A stretch of DNA of 64,000 bases from Rhizobium pisi. Its GTDB lineage: Bacteria > Pseudomonadota > Alphaproteobacteria > Rhizobiales > Rhizobiaceae. A program made the translations under genes and the position numbers. The stretch spans positions 248,001-312,000 of the forward strand of contig NZ_RJJT01000005.1 in assembly GCF_003938655.1 (NCBI RefSeq). The letters run 5' to 3'. The notes below the pieces were generated by a model, which had not been told where the DNA came from, made no database searches, and saw only the letters and a list, made by a program, of their open reading frames with translations. Below, piece by piece: positions 43,899 through 53,560 of the stretch; position 1 is the stretch's first letter; each line of letters starts with the position of its first letter.

Positions 43899-45275
43899 AT
43901 GTACAGCAATTCTCTCATCGAGCTCGACCGCGCCCATCTCATTCATCCCGTTGCCTCCTATCGCGGTCATGAAGCGCAGGGCGTGCGGGTTCTCGCCTCG
44001 GCCAAGGGGGCGACGGTGACCGACGCTTATGGCCGCCAGCTGATCGACGGCTTCGCCGGCCTCTGGTGCGTCAATGCCGGCTATGGTCACGAATCGATCG
44101 TCGAGGCCGCAACGCGCCAGATGCGTGAGCTGCCTTATGCGACAGCCTATTTCGGCCTGGGTTCCGAACCCGCGATCCGCCTTGCCGCCGAGCTCGCCGA
44201 GCGCGCGCCCGGAGATCTGAACCATATCTATTTCACGCTCGGCGGTTCCGACGCCGTCGACAGCACGATCCGCTTCATCCGCTATTACTGGATCGCCCGC
44301 GGAAAGCCGCGGCGCGACCAGTTCATTTCGCTGGAGCAGGGCTATCACGGTTCCTCGACGGTCGGAGCGGGATTGACCGCGCTGCCGAACTTCCACGCCG
44401 GCTTCGGCATTCCTTTCGACTGGCAGCACAAGATTCCGTCGCCCTACCCTTATCGCAATCCCGCCGGCGACGATCCGAAATGGATCATCGCGGCATCGCT
44501 TGCCGCGCTCCGCGCCAAGGTCGAGGCGATCGGCGCCGACCGCGTCGCCGCCTTCTATGTCGAGCCGATCCAGGGGTCGGGCGGCGTCATCGTGCCGCCC
44601 AAGGGCTGGCTGAAGGCCATGCGCGACCTATGCCGCGAGCTCGACATTCTGTTCGTCGCCGACGAGGTGATCACCGGCTTCGGCCGTACCGGCCCGCTGT
44701 TTGCCTGCTCGGAGGAGGATATCGTTCCCGACTTCATGACGACAGCCAAGGGGTTGACCTCGGGCTATGTGCCGATGGGCGCAGTCTTCATGGCCGACCA
44801 CGTCTACCAGACGATCGCCGAGGGCGCGGGCGCTTCTGCGGTCGGTCACGGCTATACCTATTCCGCCCATCCGGTCAGCGCCGCCGTCGCCCTCGAAGTG
44901 CTGAAGCTTTATGAGGGCGGCCTGCTGGAGAATGGCGTCAAGGCAGGCGCCCGATTGATGGCGGGCCTCGAGGCGATGCGAGATCACCCCCTGGTCGGCG
45001 ACGTGCGCGGACGCGGCATGCTGGCCGCCATCGAACTCGTGACCGACAAGACGGCCCGCACGCCGCTTCCCGCCGAGGCGCAGCCTGCCCGGCGCATTTT
45101 CGATCGCGCCTGGGAGAACGGCCTGGTGATCCGCGCCTTCGCCAACGGCGTTCTCGGCTATGCCCCGCCGCTCTGCTGCACCGATGCCGACATCGACGCG
45201 ATCCTCGAGAAAACCGCCAAGACGCTCGACCAGACATTGGAGGATCCCGACGTCAGGCGGGCGCTGAGGGATTGA
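43899..45275 (+). CDS. Class III aminotransferase (omega-amino acid or polyamine type)
   Basis: The PLP lysine is K284 in TTAKGLTSGYVPMG. Other class III marks are LGGSDAVDST, FYVEPIQGSGGVIVPP and LFVADEVITGFGRTG. The sequence groups with beta-alanine/putrescine-pyruvate transaminases, which use omega-amino groups. ATG 43899 has CAGGAG upstream. A class III enzyme plus GabD plus an amine oxidase is the classic set for polyamine or GABA breakdown. The function here is inferred. Confidence 0.86.
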   Translation: MYSNSLIELDRAHLIHPVASYRGHEAQGVRVLASAKGATVTDAYGRQLIDGFAGLWCVNAGYGHESIVEAATRQMRELPYATAYFGLGSEPAIRLAAELAERAPGDLNHIYFTLGGSDAVDSTIRFIRYYWIARGKPRRDQFISLEQGYHGSSTVGAGLTALPNFHAGFGIPFDWQHKIPSPYPYRNPAGDDPKWIIAASLAALRAKVEAIGADRVAAFYVEPIQGSGGVIVPPKGWLKAMRDLCRELDILFVADEVITGFGRTGPLFACSEEDIVPDFMTTAKGLTSGYVPMGAVFMADHVYQTIAEGAGASAVGHGYTYSAHPVSAAVALEVLKLYEGGLLENGVKAGARLMAGLEAMRDHPLVGDVRGRGMLAAIELVTDKTARTPLPAEAQPARRIFDRAWENGLVIRAFANGVLGYAPPLCCTDADIDAILEKTAKTLDQTLEDPDVRRALRD

Positions 45276-45511
45276 ACCGCAGCCGGCGAAATACCGCCGG
45301 ATGCCGATATTCGGAATTTTGTGCCGCATCACGGCGTCTATTCGGCGCAAACGATGCGGAGAAGGTGCCAAACTCCAAGTGAAGAGAAGCCACGGACCCA
45401 CAGAAATTGGGGGCTTCATCATAAGGACCCGGGCCAAGCCGGGCCGGGAACGACATAAATTTTGCGAAGCGCAGCAGTCCATGCCGCTTCGCCTGACACT
45501 GGGGACACGAA

Positions 45512-46225
45512 ATGACGAAGTCTCTGCCTGAATTCAAATATATGAGTTTCGACGTCGTCGGAACGCTGATCGATTTCGAGAGCGGCCTCACGTCCTGCCT
45601 TCAGGAGATCGCGGCCGAAGCCGGCGTGACGATCGACGGCGAAGAAGCGCTGACGCTTTATCGCGCCGCCCGCTACAGCGAAGATGCCTCTCTCTTCCCT
45701 GACGATCTCGTGCGCGTCTATCTCGCAATCGCGCCCGATCTCGGCCTGCCGGTCGATAAGCGCTATGGCGAGCGCCTGCGCGATTCCGCCAGAACCTGGA
45801 AGGCATTTCCCGACAGCGCGGCGGCGATGGAGCGGCTTGCCCGCGACTACCGCTTGATTGCCATGACGAATGCCCGCCGCTGGGCGTTCGACTGTTTTTC
45901 CGCCGAACTCGGCAACCCGTTCCACGCCGCCTTTACGGCTGACGACACCGGCACGGAAAAGCCGGATCCGGCCTTCTTCGAGAGCGTCTTCGATTTCGTG
46001 GCCGGCGAAGGCGCGTCCAAAAGCGATATTCTGCATGTGGCCCAGAGCCAGTATCATGACATCGGCGTCTCACGCGCGCTCGGCATGACCAATTGCTGGA
46101 TCGAGCGCCGCCATGCGCAGAAGGGATATGGCGGCACCATCGAACCCGCCGAATTCACCGAACCCGACTACCACTTTGCATCCATGGCCGGCCTTGCCGA
46201 GGCCGTGGCCGCAGCGCGGAGCTGA
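45512..46225 (+). CDS. HAD-like type II dehalogenase family protein (copy 2)
   Basis: The nucleophile strand reads MSFDVVGTLIDFES, with MTNARRWAF for motif II and EKPDPAFFE for the lysine. VAQSQYHDIGVSRALG replaces the Ser-Ser-Phe motif of true haloacid dehalogenases. It is distant from copy 1 at 42063-42731 but of the same group. It lies 236 bp after the aminotransferase gene and 78 bp before the substrate-binding protein gene, and may be the first gene of the transport operon. Confidence 0.77.
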   Translation: MTKSLPEFKYMSFDVVGTLIDFESGLTSCLQEIAAEAGVTIDGEEALTLYRAARYSEDASLFPDDLVRVYLAIAPDLGLPVDKRYGERLRDSARTWKAFPDSAAAMERLARDYRLIAMTNARRWAFDCFSAELGNPFHAAFTADDTGTEKPDPAFFESVFDFVAGEGASKSDILHVAQSQYHDIGVSRALGMTNCWIERRHAQKGYGGTIEPAEFTEPDYHFASMAGLAEAVAAARS

Positions 46226-46303
46226 TCCGCGGGAAGACCCGACCAGGGCCAAGCCCGCGTGGAGACGGGCAGCCCCCAACCAGACGACAAAAAGGGGAAT
46301 GAC

Positions 46304-47914
46304 ATGACCGATAAAATCACCAACTGGACTGCGTCGGATGACGCAAAGATCGAAAACGCCATCCGCCGCGGAGCAACCCGGCGGGAGCTTCTGCAGATGA
46401 TGCTGGCAGGCGGTGTCGCGATGTCGGCCGGCGGCCTGATCCTCGGCCGCGCCTCACAGGCGGTCGCGGCGACGCCGGTTGCCGGCGGCGCCCTCAAGGC
46501 GGCCGGCTGGTCGTCCTCGACGGCCGACACGCTCGACCCGGCGAAGGCCTCGCTCTCGACCGACTATGTGCGCTGCTGCTCCTTCTACAATCGCCTGACC
46601 TTCCTCGATAAGTCGGGCACGCCGCAGATGGAGCTTGCCGAGGCGATTGAATCCAAGGATGCCAAAGTCTGGACCGTCAAGCTGCGCAGCGGCGTGACCT
46701 TCCATGACGGAAAGCCCTTGACCGCTGATGACGTCGTCTTCTCGCTGAAGCGTCACCTCGATCCGGCTGTTGGTTCCAAGGTCGCCAAGATCGCAGCACA
46801 GATCACCGACGTAAAAGCGGTCGACAAACAGACCGCTGAGATCACGCTCGCCAATCCGAACGCCGACCTGCCGACGATCCTGTCGATGCACCACTTCATG
46901 ATCGTCGCTGCCGGCACCACCGATTTTTCCAAGGCCAACGGCACCGGCGCCTTCGTCAGGGAAGTATTCGAGCCTGGCGTGCGCTCGGTCGGCATCAAGA
47001 ACAAGAACTACTGGAAATCCGGCCCGAACGTCGATTCCTTCGAATATTTCGCGATCAGCGACGACAATGCCCGCGTCAACGCGCTGCTGTCGGGCGACAT
47101 CCATCTTGCCGCCTCGATCAATCCGCGCTCGATGCGTCTGGTCGAGAGCCAGGGCGCCGGCTTCGTGCTGTCGAAGACGACATCAGGCAATTATACCAAT
47201 CTCAACATCCGCCTCGACATGGAGCCGGGCAGCAAGCAGTCCTTCATCGAAGGCATGAAATATCTCGTCAATCGCGAGCAGATTGTAAAGTCGGCGCTGC
47301 GGGGCCTGGGTGAAGTCGGCAACGACCAGCCGGTTTCTCCGGTCAACTTCTATCGCGACGCCAATCTCAAGCCGAAATCCTTCGACCCCGACAAGGCGAA
47401 GTTCCTGTTCCAGAAGGCCGGCGTCCTCGGACAGTCGATCCCGATGATCGCGTCGGAAGCGGCCAACTCCTCGATCGACATGGCCATGATCATCCAGGCC
47501 TCGGGTGCGGAGATCGGCATGAAGCTCGACGTCCAGCGGGTTCCGTCGGACGGTTACTGGGACAATTACTGGCTCAAGGCGCCTGTTCATTTCGGCAACA
47601 TCAATCCGCGCCCGACGCCCGACATTCTGTTCTCGCTGCTCTACGCCTCGGACGCGCCCTGGAACGAAAGCCAGTACAAGTCCGAGAAATTCGACAAGAT
47701 GCTGCTGGAGGCGCGCGGCCTGCTCGACCAGGAGAAGCGCAAAGCCATCTATAACGAGATGCAGGGCATGATCGCCGACCAGGCCGGCACGATCATTCCG
47801 GCTTATCTCTCCAACGTCGACGCGACCTCCGCCAAGCTCAAAGGCCTGGAACCCAGCCCGCTCGGCGGCCAGATGGGTTACGCCTTCGCGGAATATGTCT
47901 GGCTCGAAGCCTGA
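46304..47914 (+). CDS. ABC importer substrate-binding protein (family 5, peptide/opine type)
   Basis: The N-terminus has a twin-arginine-like signal (GATRRELLQMMLAGGVAMSA) ending at SQAVAATPVAGG. The mature part has the family 5 pattern: TVKLRSGVTFHDGKPLTADDV, then NLNIRLDMEPG and DPDKAKFLFQKAG. At 536 residues it is normal for DppA/OppA-like proteins. It delivers a peptide, opine or amino-sugar compound to the two permeases. A stem-loop after the stop probably stabilises its mRNA. Confidence 0.87.
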   Translation: MTDKITNWTASDDAKIENAIRRGATRRELLQMMLAGGVAMSAGGLILGRASQAVAATPVAGGALKAAGWSSSTADTLDPAKASLSTDYVRCCSFYNRLTFLDKSGTPQMELAEAIESKDAKVWTVKLRSGVTFHDGKPLTADDVVFSLKRHLDPAVGSKVAKIAAQITDVKAVDKQTAEITLANPNADLPTILSMHHFMIVAAGTTDFSKANGTGAFVREVFEPGVRSVGIKNKNYWKSGPNVDSFEYFAISDDNARVNALLSGDIHLAASINPRSMRLVESQGAGFVLSKTTSGNYTNLNIRLDMEPGSKQSFIEGMKYLVNREQIVKSALRGLGEVGNDQPVSPVNFYRDANLKPKSFDPDKAKFLFQKAGVLGQSIPMIASEAANSSIDMAMIIQASGAEIGMKLDVQRVPSDGYWDNYWLKAPVHFGNINPRPTPDILFSLLYASDAPWNESQYKSEKFDKMLLEARGLLDQEKRKAIYNEMQGMIADQAGTIIPAYLSNVDATSAKLKGLEPSPLGGQMGYAFAEYVWLEA

Positions 47915-47925
47915 TAAAGAGAGCA

Positions 47926-47950
47926 GCCGGGGACGAAAATTGTCCCCGGC
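47926..47950 (+). terminator. Stem-loop after the binding-protein gene
   Basis: GCCGGGGAC and GTCCCCGGC form a perfect 9 bp stem around GAAAATT. It lies within the transport operon, where such hairpins usually allow more binding protein than permease to be made. Confidence 0.65.
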
Positions 47951-47999
47951 CCGCTTTCCCCCGCGTTATATTAGTCTCAATGCCAAAGGGAGCGCGCGC

Positions 48000-48950
48000 G
48001 TGAACAAAGAGGTGCTGTCTCTCATATCGAGCCGGTTGCTCATCGCCCTGATCACCCTGATGATCGTCTCCTTCGCCGTGTTTTTCGCCACGACGATGCT
48101 GCCGGGCGACACGGCGACGATCCTTCTCGGGCAGGCGGCAACACCCGAAGCCGTCGAAGGCCTGCGCAAGGCCATGCATCTGGACCAGCCGGCTTTCCTG
48201 CGGTTCCTCAGCTGGCTTTTCGGCCTGCTCTCGGGCGATCTCGGCACGTCCTATGCCAACGACATGCCGATCAGCCAGCTGATCGGCGGCCGCTTCGTCA
48301 ACACGCTGAAACTCGCCGGCGTGACCGCGCTGTTCTCAGTGCCGATCGCGCTGACGCTCGGTATCACCGCCGCCATGCTGCGCGGCTCCGTTTACGACCG
48401 GATTGTGACCGTCGTGACCATCGGCGTGATATCAGTGCCCGAGTTTATGGTGGCGACCTCGGCGGTGCTGATTTTCGCCGTCTATCTCCGCTGGCTGCCG
48501 GCGCTGTCGCTTGCCAATGAAGTCCACTCCTTTGCCGATATGCTGCGCGTCTACGCCATGCCCGTCATTACGCTCACCTTCGTCGTTTCGGCGCAGATGA
48601 TCCGCATGACGCGCGCCGCCGTCGTCGAGACCCTGAACACGCCCTATGTCGAGATGGCTCTTCTAAAAGGTGCGTCGCGAACCCGCATCGTTCTGCGGCA
48701 CGCCCTTCCCAATGCCCTCGGTCCGATCGTCAACGCGATCGCCCTGTCGCTGTCCTATCTCCTCGGCGGGGTGATCATCGTCGAGACCATCTTCAACTAT
48801 CCCGGCATCGCCAAACTAATGGTCGATGCGGTGGCTACACGCGACCTGCCGCTGATCCAGAGCTGCGCGATGATCTTCTGCCTCGGCTACCTGATCCTGA
48901 TCACGCTTGCCGACATTGTCGCCATTCTTTCCAATCCGAGGCTGCGATGA
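48000..48950 (+). CDS. ABC importer permease (DppB type)
   Basis: The GTG start has AAGGGAG just upstream. Six membrane helices and the EAA-like loop (NTPYVEMALLKGASRTRIVL) near residue 220 identify a DppB/OppB permease. The N-terminal helix is followed by a periplasmic loop with MLPGDTATILLGQ, as usual. It overlaps the DppC-type gene by four bases. A frame upstream of the GTG is open but has no family similarity. Confidence 0.88.
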   Translation: MNKEVLSLISSRLLIALITLMIVSFAVFFATTMLPGDTATILLGQAATPEAVEGLRKAMHLDQPAFLRFLSWLFGLLSGDLGTSYANDMPISQLIGGRFVNTLKLAGVTALFSVPIALTLGITAAMLRGSVYDRIVTVVTIGVISVPEFMVATSAVLIFAVYLRWLPALSLANEVHSFADMLRVYAMPVITLTFVVSAQMIRMTRAAVVETLNTPYVEMALLKGASRTRIVLRHALPNALGPIVNAIALSLSYLLGGVIIVETIFNYPGIAKLMVDAVATRDLPLIQSCAMIFCLGYLILITLADIVAILSNPRLR

Positions 48951-49801
48951 CATCCCATATCGAACAACGTCCCGCCGTGACACGCCGGCCCGGCTACCGC
49001 TTCAATCTCGTCGGGCTGCTCGGGCTTGCCGTCATTCTCGTCTGGGCCTTCATCGCGATTTTCGCGCCTTTGCTGATCCCCTACCCCGTCGGCGAGATCG
49101 TCGATACCGATTATTTCGGCCCGATGTCCCAGCAGTTCTGGATGGGGTCGGATTATCTCGGCCGCGATGTCTTCTCGCGCATCCTGATGGGCGCGCGCTA
49201 TACGGTCGGCATCTCGCTGGCGGCGGTGACCATCGCCTGCTTCAGCGGCGTCGTGCTCGGAATGATCGCGGCCGTCGCCGGAGGCTGGCTCGATACGCTG
49301 CTCTCCCGCTTCCTCGATGCGCTGAATTCCATCCCGGGCAAGCTCTTCGGTCTCGTCGTGGTCGCTGCCGTCGGTTCGTCGATCCCGGTGCTGATTCTGA
49401 CGCTTTCGGTGATCTACATACCGGGGTCCTACCGGTTCGCCCGGGCGCTTGCCGTCAACGTCAACTCCATGGACTTCATCACTGTCGCCCGCATCCGCGG
49501 CGAAAACACGCTGTATCTCATCCGCTCGGAAATCCTGCCCAACATCGTGGGTCCGGTGCTTGCCGATCTTGGGCTCCGCTTCGTCTTCATCGTCCTCCTG
49601 CTCTCCGGCCTTTCCTTCCTGGGGCTCGGCGTGCAGCCACCCTATGCGGACTGGGGGGCGCTCGTGCGTGAAAACATCGGCGGCCTGCCTTTCGGGGCTC
49701 CCGCCGTCATGTTCCCGTCGCTTGCGATCGCGAGCCTCACGATCAGCGTGAACCTCTTGATCGACAATCTGCCGCAGAAAATTCGAGATCGGAGCGAATG
49801 A
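48947..49801 (+). CDS. ABC importer permease (DppC type)
   Basis: This partner permease has the N-terminal cytoplasmic helix and periplasmic segment LGRDVFSRILMGARYTVGIS (DppC/OppC hallmark). Its EAA loop is VNSMDFITVARIRGENTLYL and the ending GLGVQPPYADWGALVREN is conserved in the family. It overlaps DppB (ATGA) and the ATPase gene (ATGATG), so all three are probably co-translated. Confidence 0.88.
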   Translation: MTSHIEQRPAVTRRPGYRFNLVGLLGLAVILVWAFIAIFAPLLIPYPVGEIVDTDYFGPMSQQFWMGSDYLGRDVFSRILMGARYTVGISLAAVTIACFSGVVLGMIAAVAGGWLDTLLSRFLDALNSIPGKLFGLVVVAAVGSSIPVLILTLSVIYIPGSYRFARALAVNVNSMDFITVARIRGENTLYLIRSEILPNIVGPVLADLGLRFVFIVLLLSGLSFLGLGVQPPYADWGALVRENIGGLPFGAPAVMFPSLAIASLTISVNLLIDNLPQKIRDRSE

Positions 49802-51456
49802 TGGCCAATCTCGTCGAAATCCGCGACCTCAGGGTCGAAGCCACCACCGATTCCGGCCGTCGCGTCGAAATCATCCGGGGCGTCAGCCTCGACATCGCCG
49901 AGGGCGAGATCGTCGCGCTGATCGGCGAAAGCGGCTCCGGCAAGACGACCATCGCGCTAAGCCTGATGGGACATTCCAGGCCGGGCTGTCGCATTTCCGG
50001 CGGTAGCGTTTCGCTTGCCGGCAAGGATATGGTCCGGCTCGGCGAAAAGCAGCGCGCCAGGTTGCGTGGCACCGAGGTCGCCTATGTGCCGCAATCGGCC
50101 GCCGCCGCCTTCAACCCCGCCATCACAATCATGGATCAGGTGATCGAGGTCACGCGCATCCACAGGCTGATGCCGGCCGAGGAGGCGAGAAGTCGGGCGG
50201 TCGAACTCTTCCGGACGCTTTCCCTGCCCGAACCGGAGATCATCGGCACACGCTACCCCCACCAGGTTTCCGGCGGCCAGCTGCAGCGCCTTTCGGCGGC
50301 CATGGCCCTGATCGGCGACCCGAAGCTGATGATCTTCGACGAGCCGACGACGGCGCTCGACGTGACGACGCAGATCGAAGTGCTGCGCGCCTTCAAATCG
50401 GCCATGAAGAAAGGCGGTATATCAGGCGTCTACGTCTCGCACGACCTTGCCGTCGTCGCCCAGATCGCCGACCGCATCGTCGTGCTGAAGGGCGGCGAGG
50501 TCCAGGAAACCGGCACGACGGAAGAAATCCTGACCGCGGCGAAACATCCCTATACCCGCGAACTGCTTGCCGCTTTCGAGCCGAAGGCCCGCAATCCCGA
50601 AGCCGATGGCAAGGCAGCGCCGGCGCCGCTCTTGACGATCGAAGACGTCATCGCCGGTTACGGCCGGCGCCAGGCCGATGGCCGGCCTCTGGTCTGCGCC
50701 GTCCAGCAGGTGAGCCTCAAGGTCGAGAAAGGGCGCAATCTCGGCATCATCGGCGAATCCGGCTGCGGCAAATCCACCCTTGCCCGCACCATCGCCGGCA
50801 TCCTGCCCGCCGCCTTCGGCAAGATCGTCTTCGATGGCAAGGAACTCGGCCACAGCGCCCGCGAACGCTCGCGCGATCAGCTGCGCGAGATGCAGATCGT
50901 CTTTCAATATGCCGATACGGCGCTCAATCCGGCAAAATCGGTCGAGGACATACTCGACCGGCCGCTCGTCTTCTACCACGGCATGCCGGCCAAGGCGCGC
51001 AGCGCGCGCATCGACGAATTGATGGACATGGTCCGCCTGCCGCGCAGCCTTCGCCATCGCCGGCCGGCAGAGCTTTCAGGCGGACAGAAGCAGCGCGTGA
51101 ATTTCGCCCGGGCACTTGCCGCCGATCCGAAACTGATCCTGTGCGACGAGATTACCTCGGCTCTCGACACCGTGGTCGCCGCCGCCGTGATCGATCTCCT
51201 CAAGGAATTGCAGCGGGAGCTCGGCCTCTCCTACATCTTCATCAGCCACGATCTTTCGGTGGTGGAGGCGATCTGCGACGAGATCGTCGTGATGTATGAC
51301 GGCAGGAAGGTCGAGGAAATCACGCCCGCGAAGATCAGGGCGGCCCAGCACCCCTACTCCCAGCTGCTCTTCTCCTCGGTGCCGAAGCTCGATCCAGCCT
51401 GGCTCGACGGGTTGACGCAGGATCCGGAGCTGGTGCGCGCCTACAGCAGGGGGTAA
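49798..51456 (+). CDS. Fused ABC importer ATPase (DppD-DppF type)
   Basis: Two nucleotide-binding domains lie in one 552-residue chain. Domain 1 has GESGSGKTT, QVSGGQLQRLSAAMALI and MIFDEPTTALD. Domain 2 has GESGCGKST, ELSGGQKQRVNFARAL and ILCDEITSALD. All catalytic residues are kept, so the protein alone can power the importer. Both domains carry the oligopeptide-type C-terminal extension (AKHPYTRELL; AQHPYSQLLF). It is the last gene of the transport operon. Confidence 0.9.
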   Translation: MMANLVEIRDLRVEATTDSGRRVEIIRGVSLDIAEGEIVALIGESGSGKTTIALSLMGHSRPGCRISGGSVSLAGKDMVRLGEKQRARLRGTEVAYVPQSAAAAFNPAITIMDQVIEVTRIHRLMPAEEARSRAVELFRTLSLPEPEIIGTRYPHQVSGGQLQRLSAAMALIGDPKLMIFDEPTTALDVTTQIEVLRAFKSAMKKGGISGVYVSHDLAVVAQIADRIVVLKGGEVQETGTTEEILTAAKHPYTRELLAAFEPKARNPEADGKAAPAPLLTIEDVIAGYGRRQADGRPLVCAVQQVSLKVEKGRNLGIIGESGCGKSTLARTIAGILPAAFGKIVFDGKELGHSARERSRDQLREMQIVFQYADTALNPAKSVEDILDRPLVFYHGMPAKARSARIDELMDMVRLPRSLRHRRPAELSGGQKQRVNFARALAADPKLILCDEITSALDTVVAAAVIDLLKELQRELGLSYIFISHDLSVVEAICDEIVVMYDGRKVEEITPAKIRAAQHPYSQLLFSSVPKLDPAWLDGLTQDPELVRAYSRG

Positions 51457-51510
51457 GACACAGCCCCCAGCACTGTGAGCGCAGGACCATTCGTGTAGCG
51501 GAGTATTGTC

Positions 51511-51987
51511 CTAAAGCGGAAACAGGCTCGTCAGCGGCATATGCGCCCTGACGATCGGCGACTTCAGAACGACGAAGCTGAAATATTTGTCGATGCCGAC
51601 ATCCATGTCGGTGAGACGCTCCATGATCGTCTGGTACTCGCCGATCCCCGACGTAACGAATTTGACGAGGTAGTCGTAGCCGCCGGACACGAGATGGCAC
51701 TCGATGACCTGCTCGACCTTCTCGATCGCCGCCAGGAAGCGGGCAAAATCGATCTGCCGGTGGTTCTTCAGGGTGATCTCGGTAAACACCGTCAGGGTCT
51801 GGCCGAGCTTGCCGACGTTGATCTGCGCCGAGTAGCCTTCGATGTAGCCCTCCGCCTGCAGCTTTTTCACCCGCATCAGGCAGGGGCTCGGGGACAGCGC
51901 CACGAGGTCTGCCAATTCCACATTCGTGATGCGCCCGTTCTTCTGCAGTTCGTGGAGGATCTTGACGTCGATTCGATCGAGTTTCAC
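51511..51987 (-). CDS. Lrp/AsnC-family regulator
   Basis: The N-terminal helix-turn-helix (DRIDVKILHELQKNGRITN, then LADLVALSPSPCLMRVKKL) is followed by a RAM ligand domain (IECHLVSGGYDYLVKFVT). GTG 51987 is the start, with AAGGTG five bases upstream. It converges on the transporter operon and is divergent from the FAD oxidase gene at 52223. Regulators of this kind next to amino-acid oxidases usually respond to the amino acid being degraded. Confidence 0.87.
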   Translation of the reverse strand: MKLDRIDVKILHELQKNGRITNVELADLVALSPSPCLMRVKKLQAEGYIEGYSAQINVGKLGQTLTVFTEITLKNHRQIDFARFLAAIEKVEQVIECHLVSGGYDYLVKFVTSGIGEYQTIMERLTDMDVGIDKYFSFVVLKSPIVRAHMPLTSLFPL

Positions 51988-52222
51988 GAAGCACCTTTTC
52001 GGGTTACAGCAGGTGGAGGACGCGGCAGATTATGCTGTCGCCTTCCCTTGATTGAGGGTAACACATTGCGCCTCCCTGTCTATTTTGTTTTGCTGGCCGG
52101 CGCGAAGCACAACTGTCTGCGTGCTTCCGGCAAGACGGCATGTTGTGCTGCCGGCCGGTCGAACTCCAGCAACGCGACATCGGCAAACCCCGCTAGATTA
52201 TGTCGCAACCGGAGACCGCCTC

Positions 52223-53548
52223 ATGCCCGCACCGCTGAAACTCGTTGAGTCACCCCTTACACTTCCCGCGGCTGCCGATGCCGTGGTGATCGGCGGCGGC
52301 ATCATCGGCGTCTTCACGGCCTATTACCTGGCGCTGCGGGGCCAGAAGGTCGTTCTCGTCGAGAAGGGCCGGATCGGCGCGGAACAGTCGAGCCGGAACT
52401 GGGGCTGGTGCCGCCAGCAGAACCGCGATGCGCGGGAGCTGCCGATGGCGACGAAGAGCCTCGACCTGTGGGAACGCTTCGCAGCCGAATCCGGTGAGGA
52501 TACGGGCTTTCGCCGCTGTGGACTCTTCTATCTGAGCAACAGCGACGAAGAGCTCGCCGGCTGGGCGCGCTGGCGCGACTTTGCCCGCACCGCGGGCGTC
52601 ACCACCCATATGCTCGACGGCACCCAGGCGAGTGAGCGCGGCCGCGCGACCGGCAAAACGTGGAAGGGCGGCGTTTTTTCCCCCACCGACGGGACGGCCG
52701 ACCCGGCGAACGCTGCTCCGGCCGTTGCGCGCGCGATCCTGAAGCTCGGAGGCACGGTGCGCCAATCCTGTGCCGCCCGCGGCATCGAAACCGAGGGCGG
52801 GCGGCTTTCCGCCGTCGTCACCGAACACGGCACCATTCGCACCAGGACTGCGGTTCTTGCCGGCGGCGCCTGGGCCTCGGCCTTCTGCCACCAGCTCGGC
52901 ATCCGCTTTCCCCAGGCTTCGATCCGCTCGTCGATCCTGTCGGTTTCACCGCCCGCCGCAGCCTTGCCGGATGCGCTGCACACCTCCGCCGTCTCAGCCA
53001 CGCGCCGCGGCGACGGCGGTTATACGCTTGCCATCAGCGGCGGCGGCCGCGTCGACCTGACGCCGCAGCAATTCCGCTACGCGCCGCAGTTTCTGCCGAT
53101 GTTCATCCGGCGTTGGCGAAGCCTGGCGCCCGGCGGATGGGAGGGGATGAGATCCGGCCACGAAACCTTGAGGCGATGGCGTCTGGACGCACCCACCCCG
53201 ATGGAGCGGATGCGCATTCTCGATCCAAAGGTCGATCAGGCGACGATCGAGCGGACCCACGCACGCGCGCTTGAGCTTCTGCCCGACCTCAGAACCACTG
53301 AAATTACCGCCGCCTGGGCGGGGTATGTCGACAGCACGCCGGATGGAGTGCCCGGGATCGGCGAGATCACTGATATACCCGGCTTCATTCTGGCCGCCGG
53401 CTTCAGCGGTCATGGCTTCGGCATCGGTCCGGGCGCCGGCCATCTCATCGCCGATATCGTCAGCGGCGACACGCCGATCGTCGATCCCAGGCCCTATCAT
53501 CCGAAGCGGTTCAAGACATCGGCCTGGGGCCAGGTCGCTGATTTTTAG
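52223..53548 (+). CDS. FAD-dependent D-amino-acid dehydrogenase/oxidase family protein
   Basis: The dinucleotide motif is AVVIGGGIIGVFTAYYLAL, followed by GRIGAEQSSRNWGWCRQQNR, typical of DadA/opine-oxidase-like flavoproteins. The C-terminal FAD segment is FILAAGFSGHGFGIGPGAGH. At 441 residues it is full length. ATG 52223 has CGGAGA upstream. It is divergent from the AsnC regulator, with 235 bp between them. It is probably the entry oxidase for the substrate brought in by the neighbouring importer. Confidence 0.84.
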   Translation: MPAPLKLVESPLTLPAAADAVVIGGGIIGVFTAYYLALRGQKVVLVEKGRIGAEQSSRNWGWCRQQNRDARELPMATKSLDLWERFAAESGEDTGFRRCGLFYLSNSDEELAGWARWRDFARTAGVTTHMLDGTQASERGRATGKTWKGGVFSPTDGTADPANAAPAVARAILKLGGTVRQSCAARGIETEGGRLSAVVTEHGTIRTRTAVLAGGAWASAFCHQLGIRFPQASIRSSILSVSPPAAALPDALHTSAVSATRRGDGGYTLAISGGGRVDLTPQQFRYAPQFLPMFIRRWRSLAPGGWEGMRSGHETLRRWRLDAPTPMERMRILDPKVDQATIERTHARALELLPDLRTTEITAAWAGYVDSTPDGVPGIGEITDIPGFILAAGFSGHGFGIGPGAGHLIADIVSGDTPIVDPRPYHPKRFKTSAWGQVADF

Positions 53549-53560
53549 ACGAGCTAGGCA

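Noticed and set aside
42063..46225. Haloacid dehalogenation pathway
   Set aside because: The two HAD proteins belong to the type II group, but no other dehalogenation genes occur and copy 2 lacks the Ser-Ser-Phe motif.
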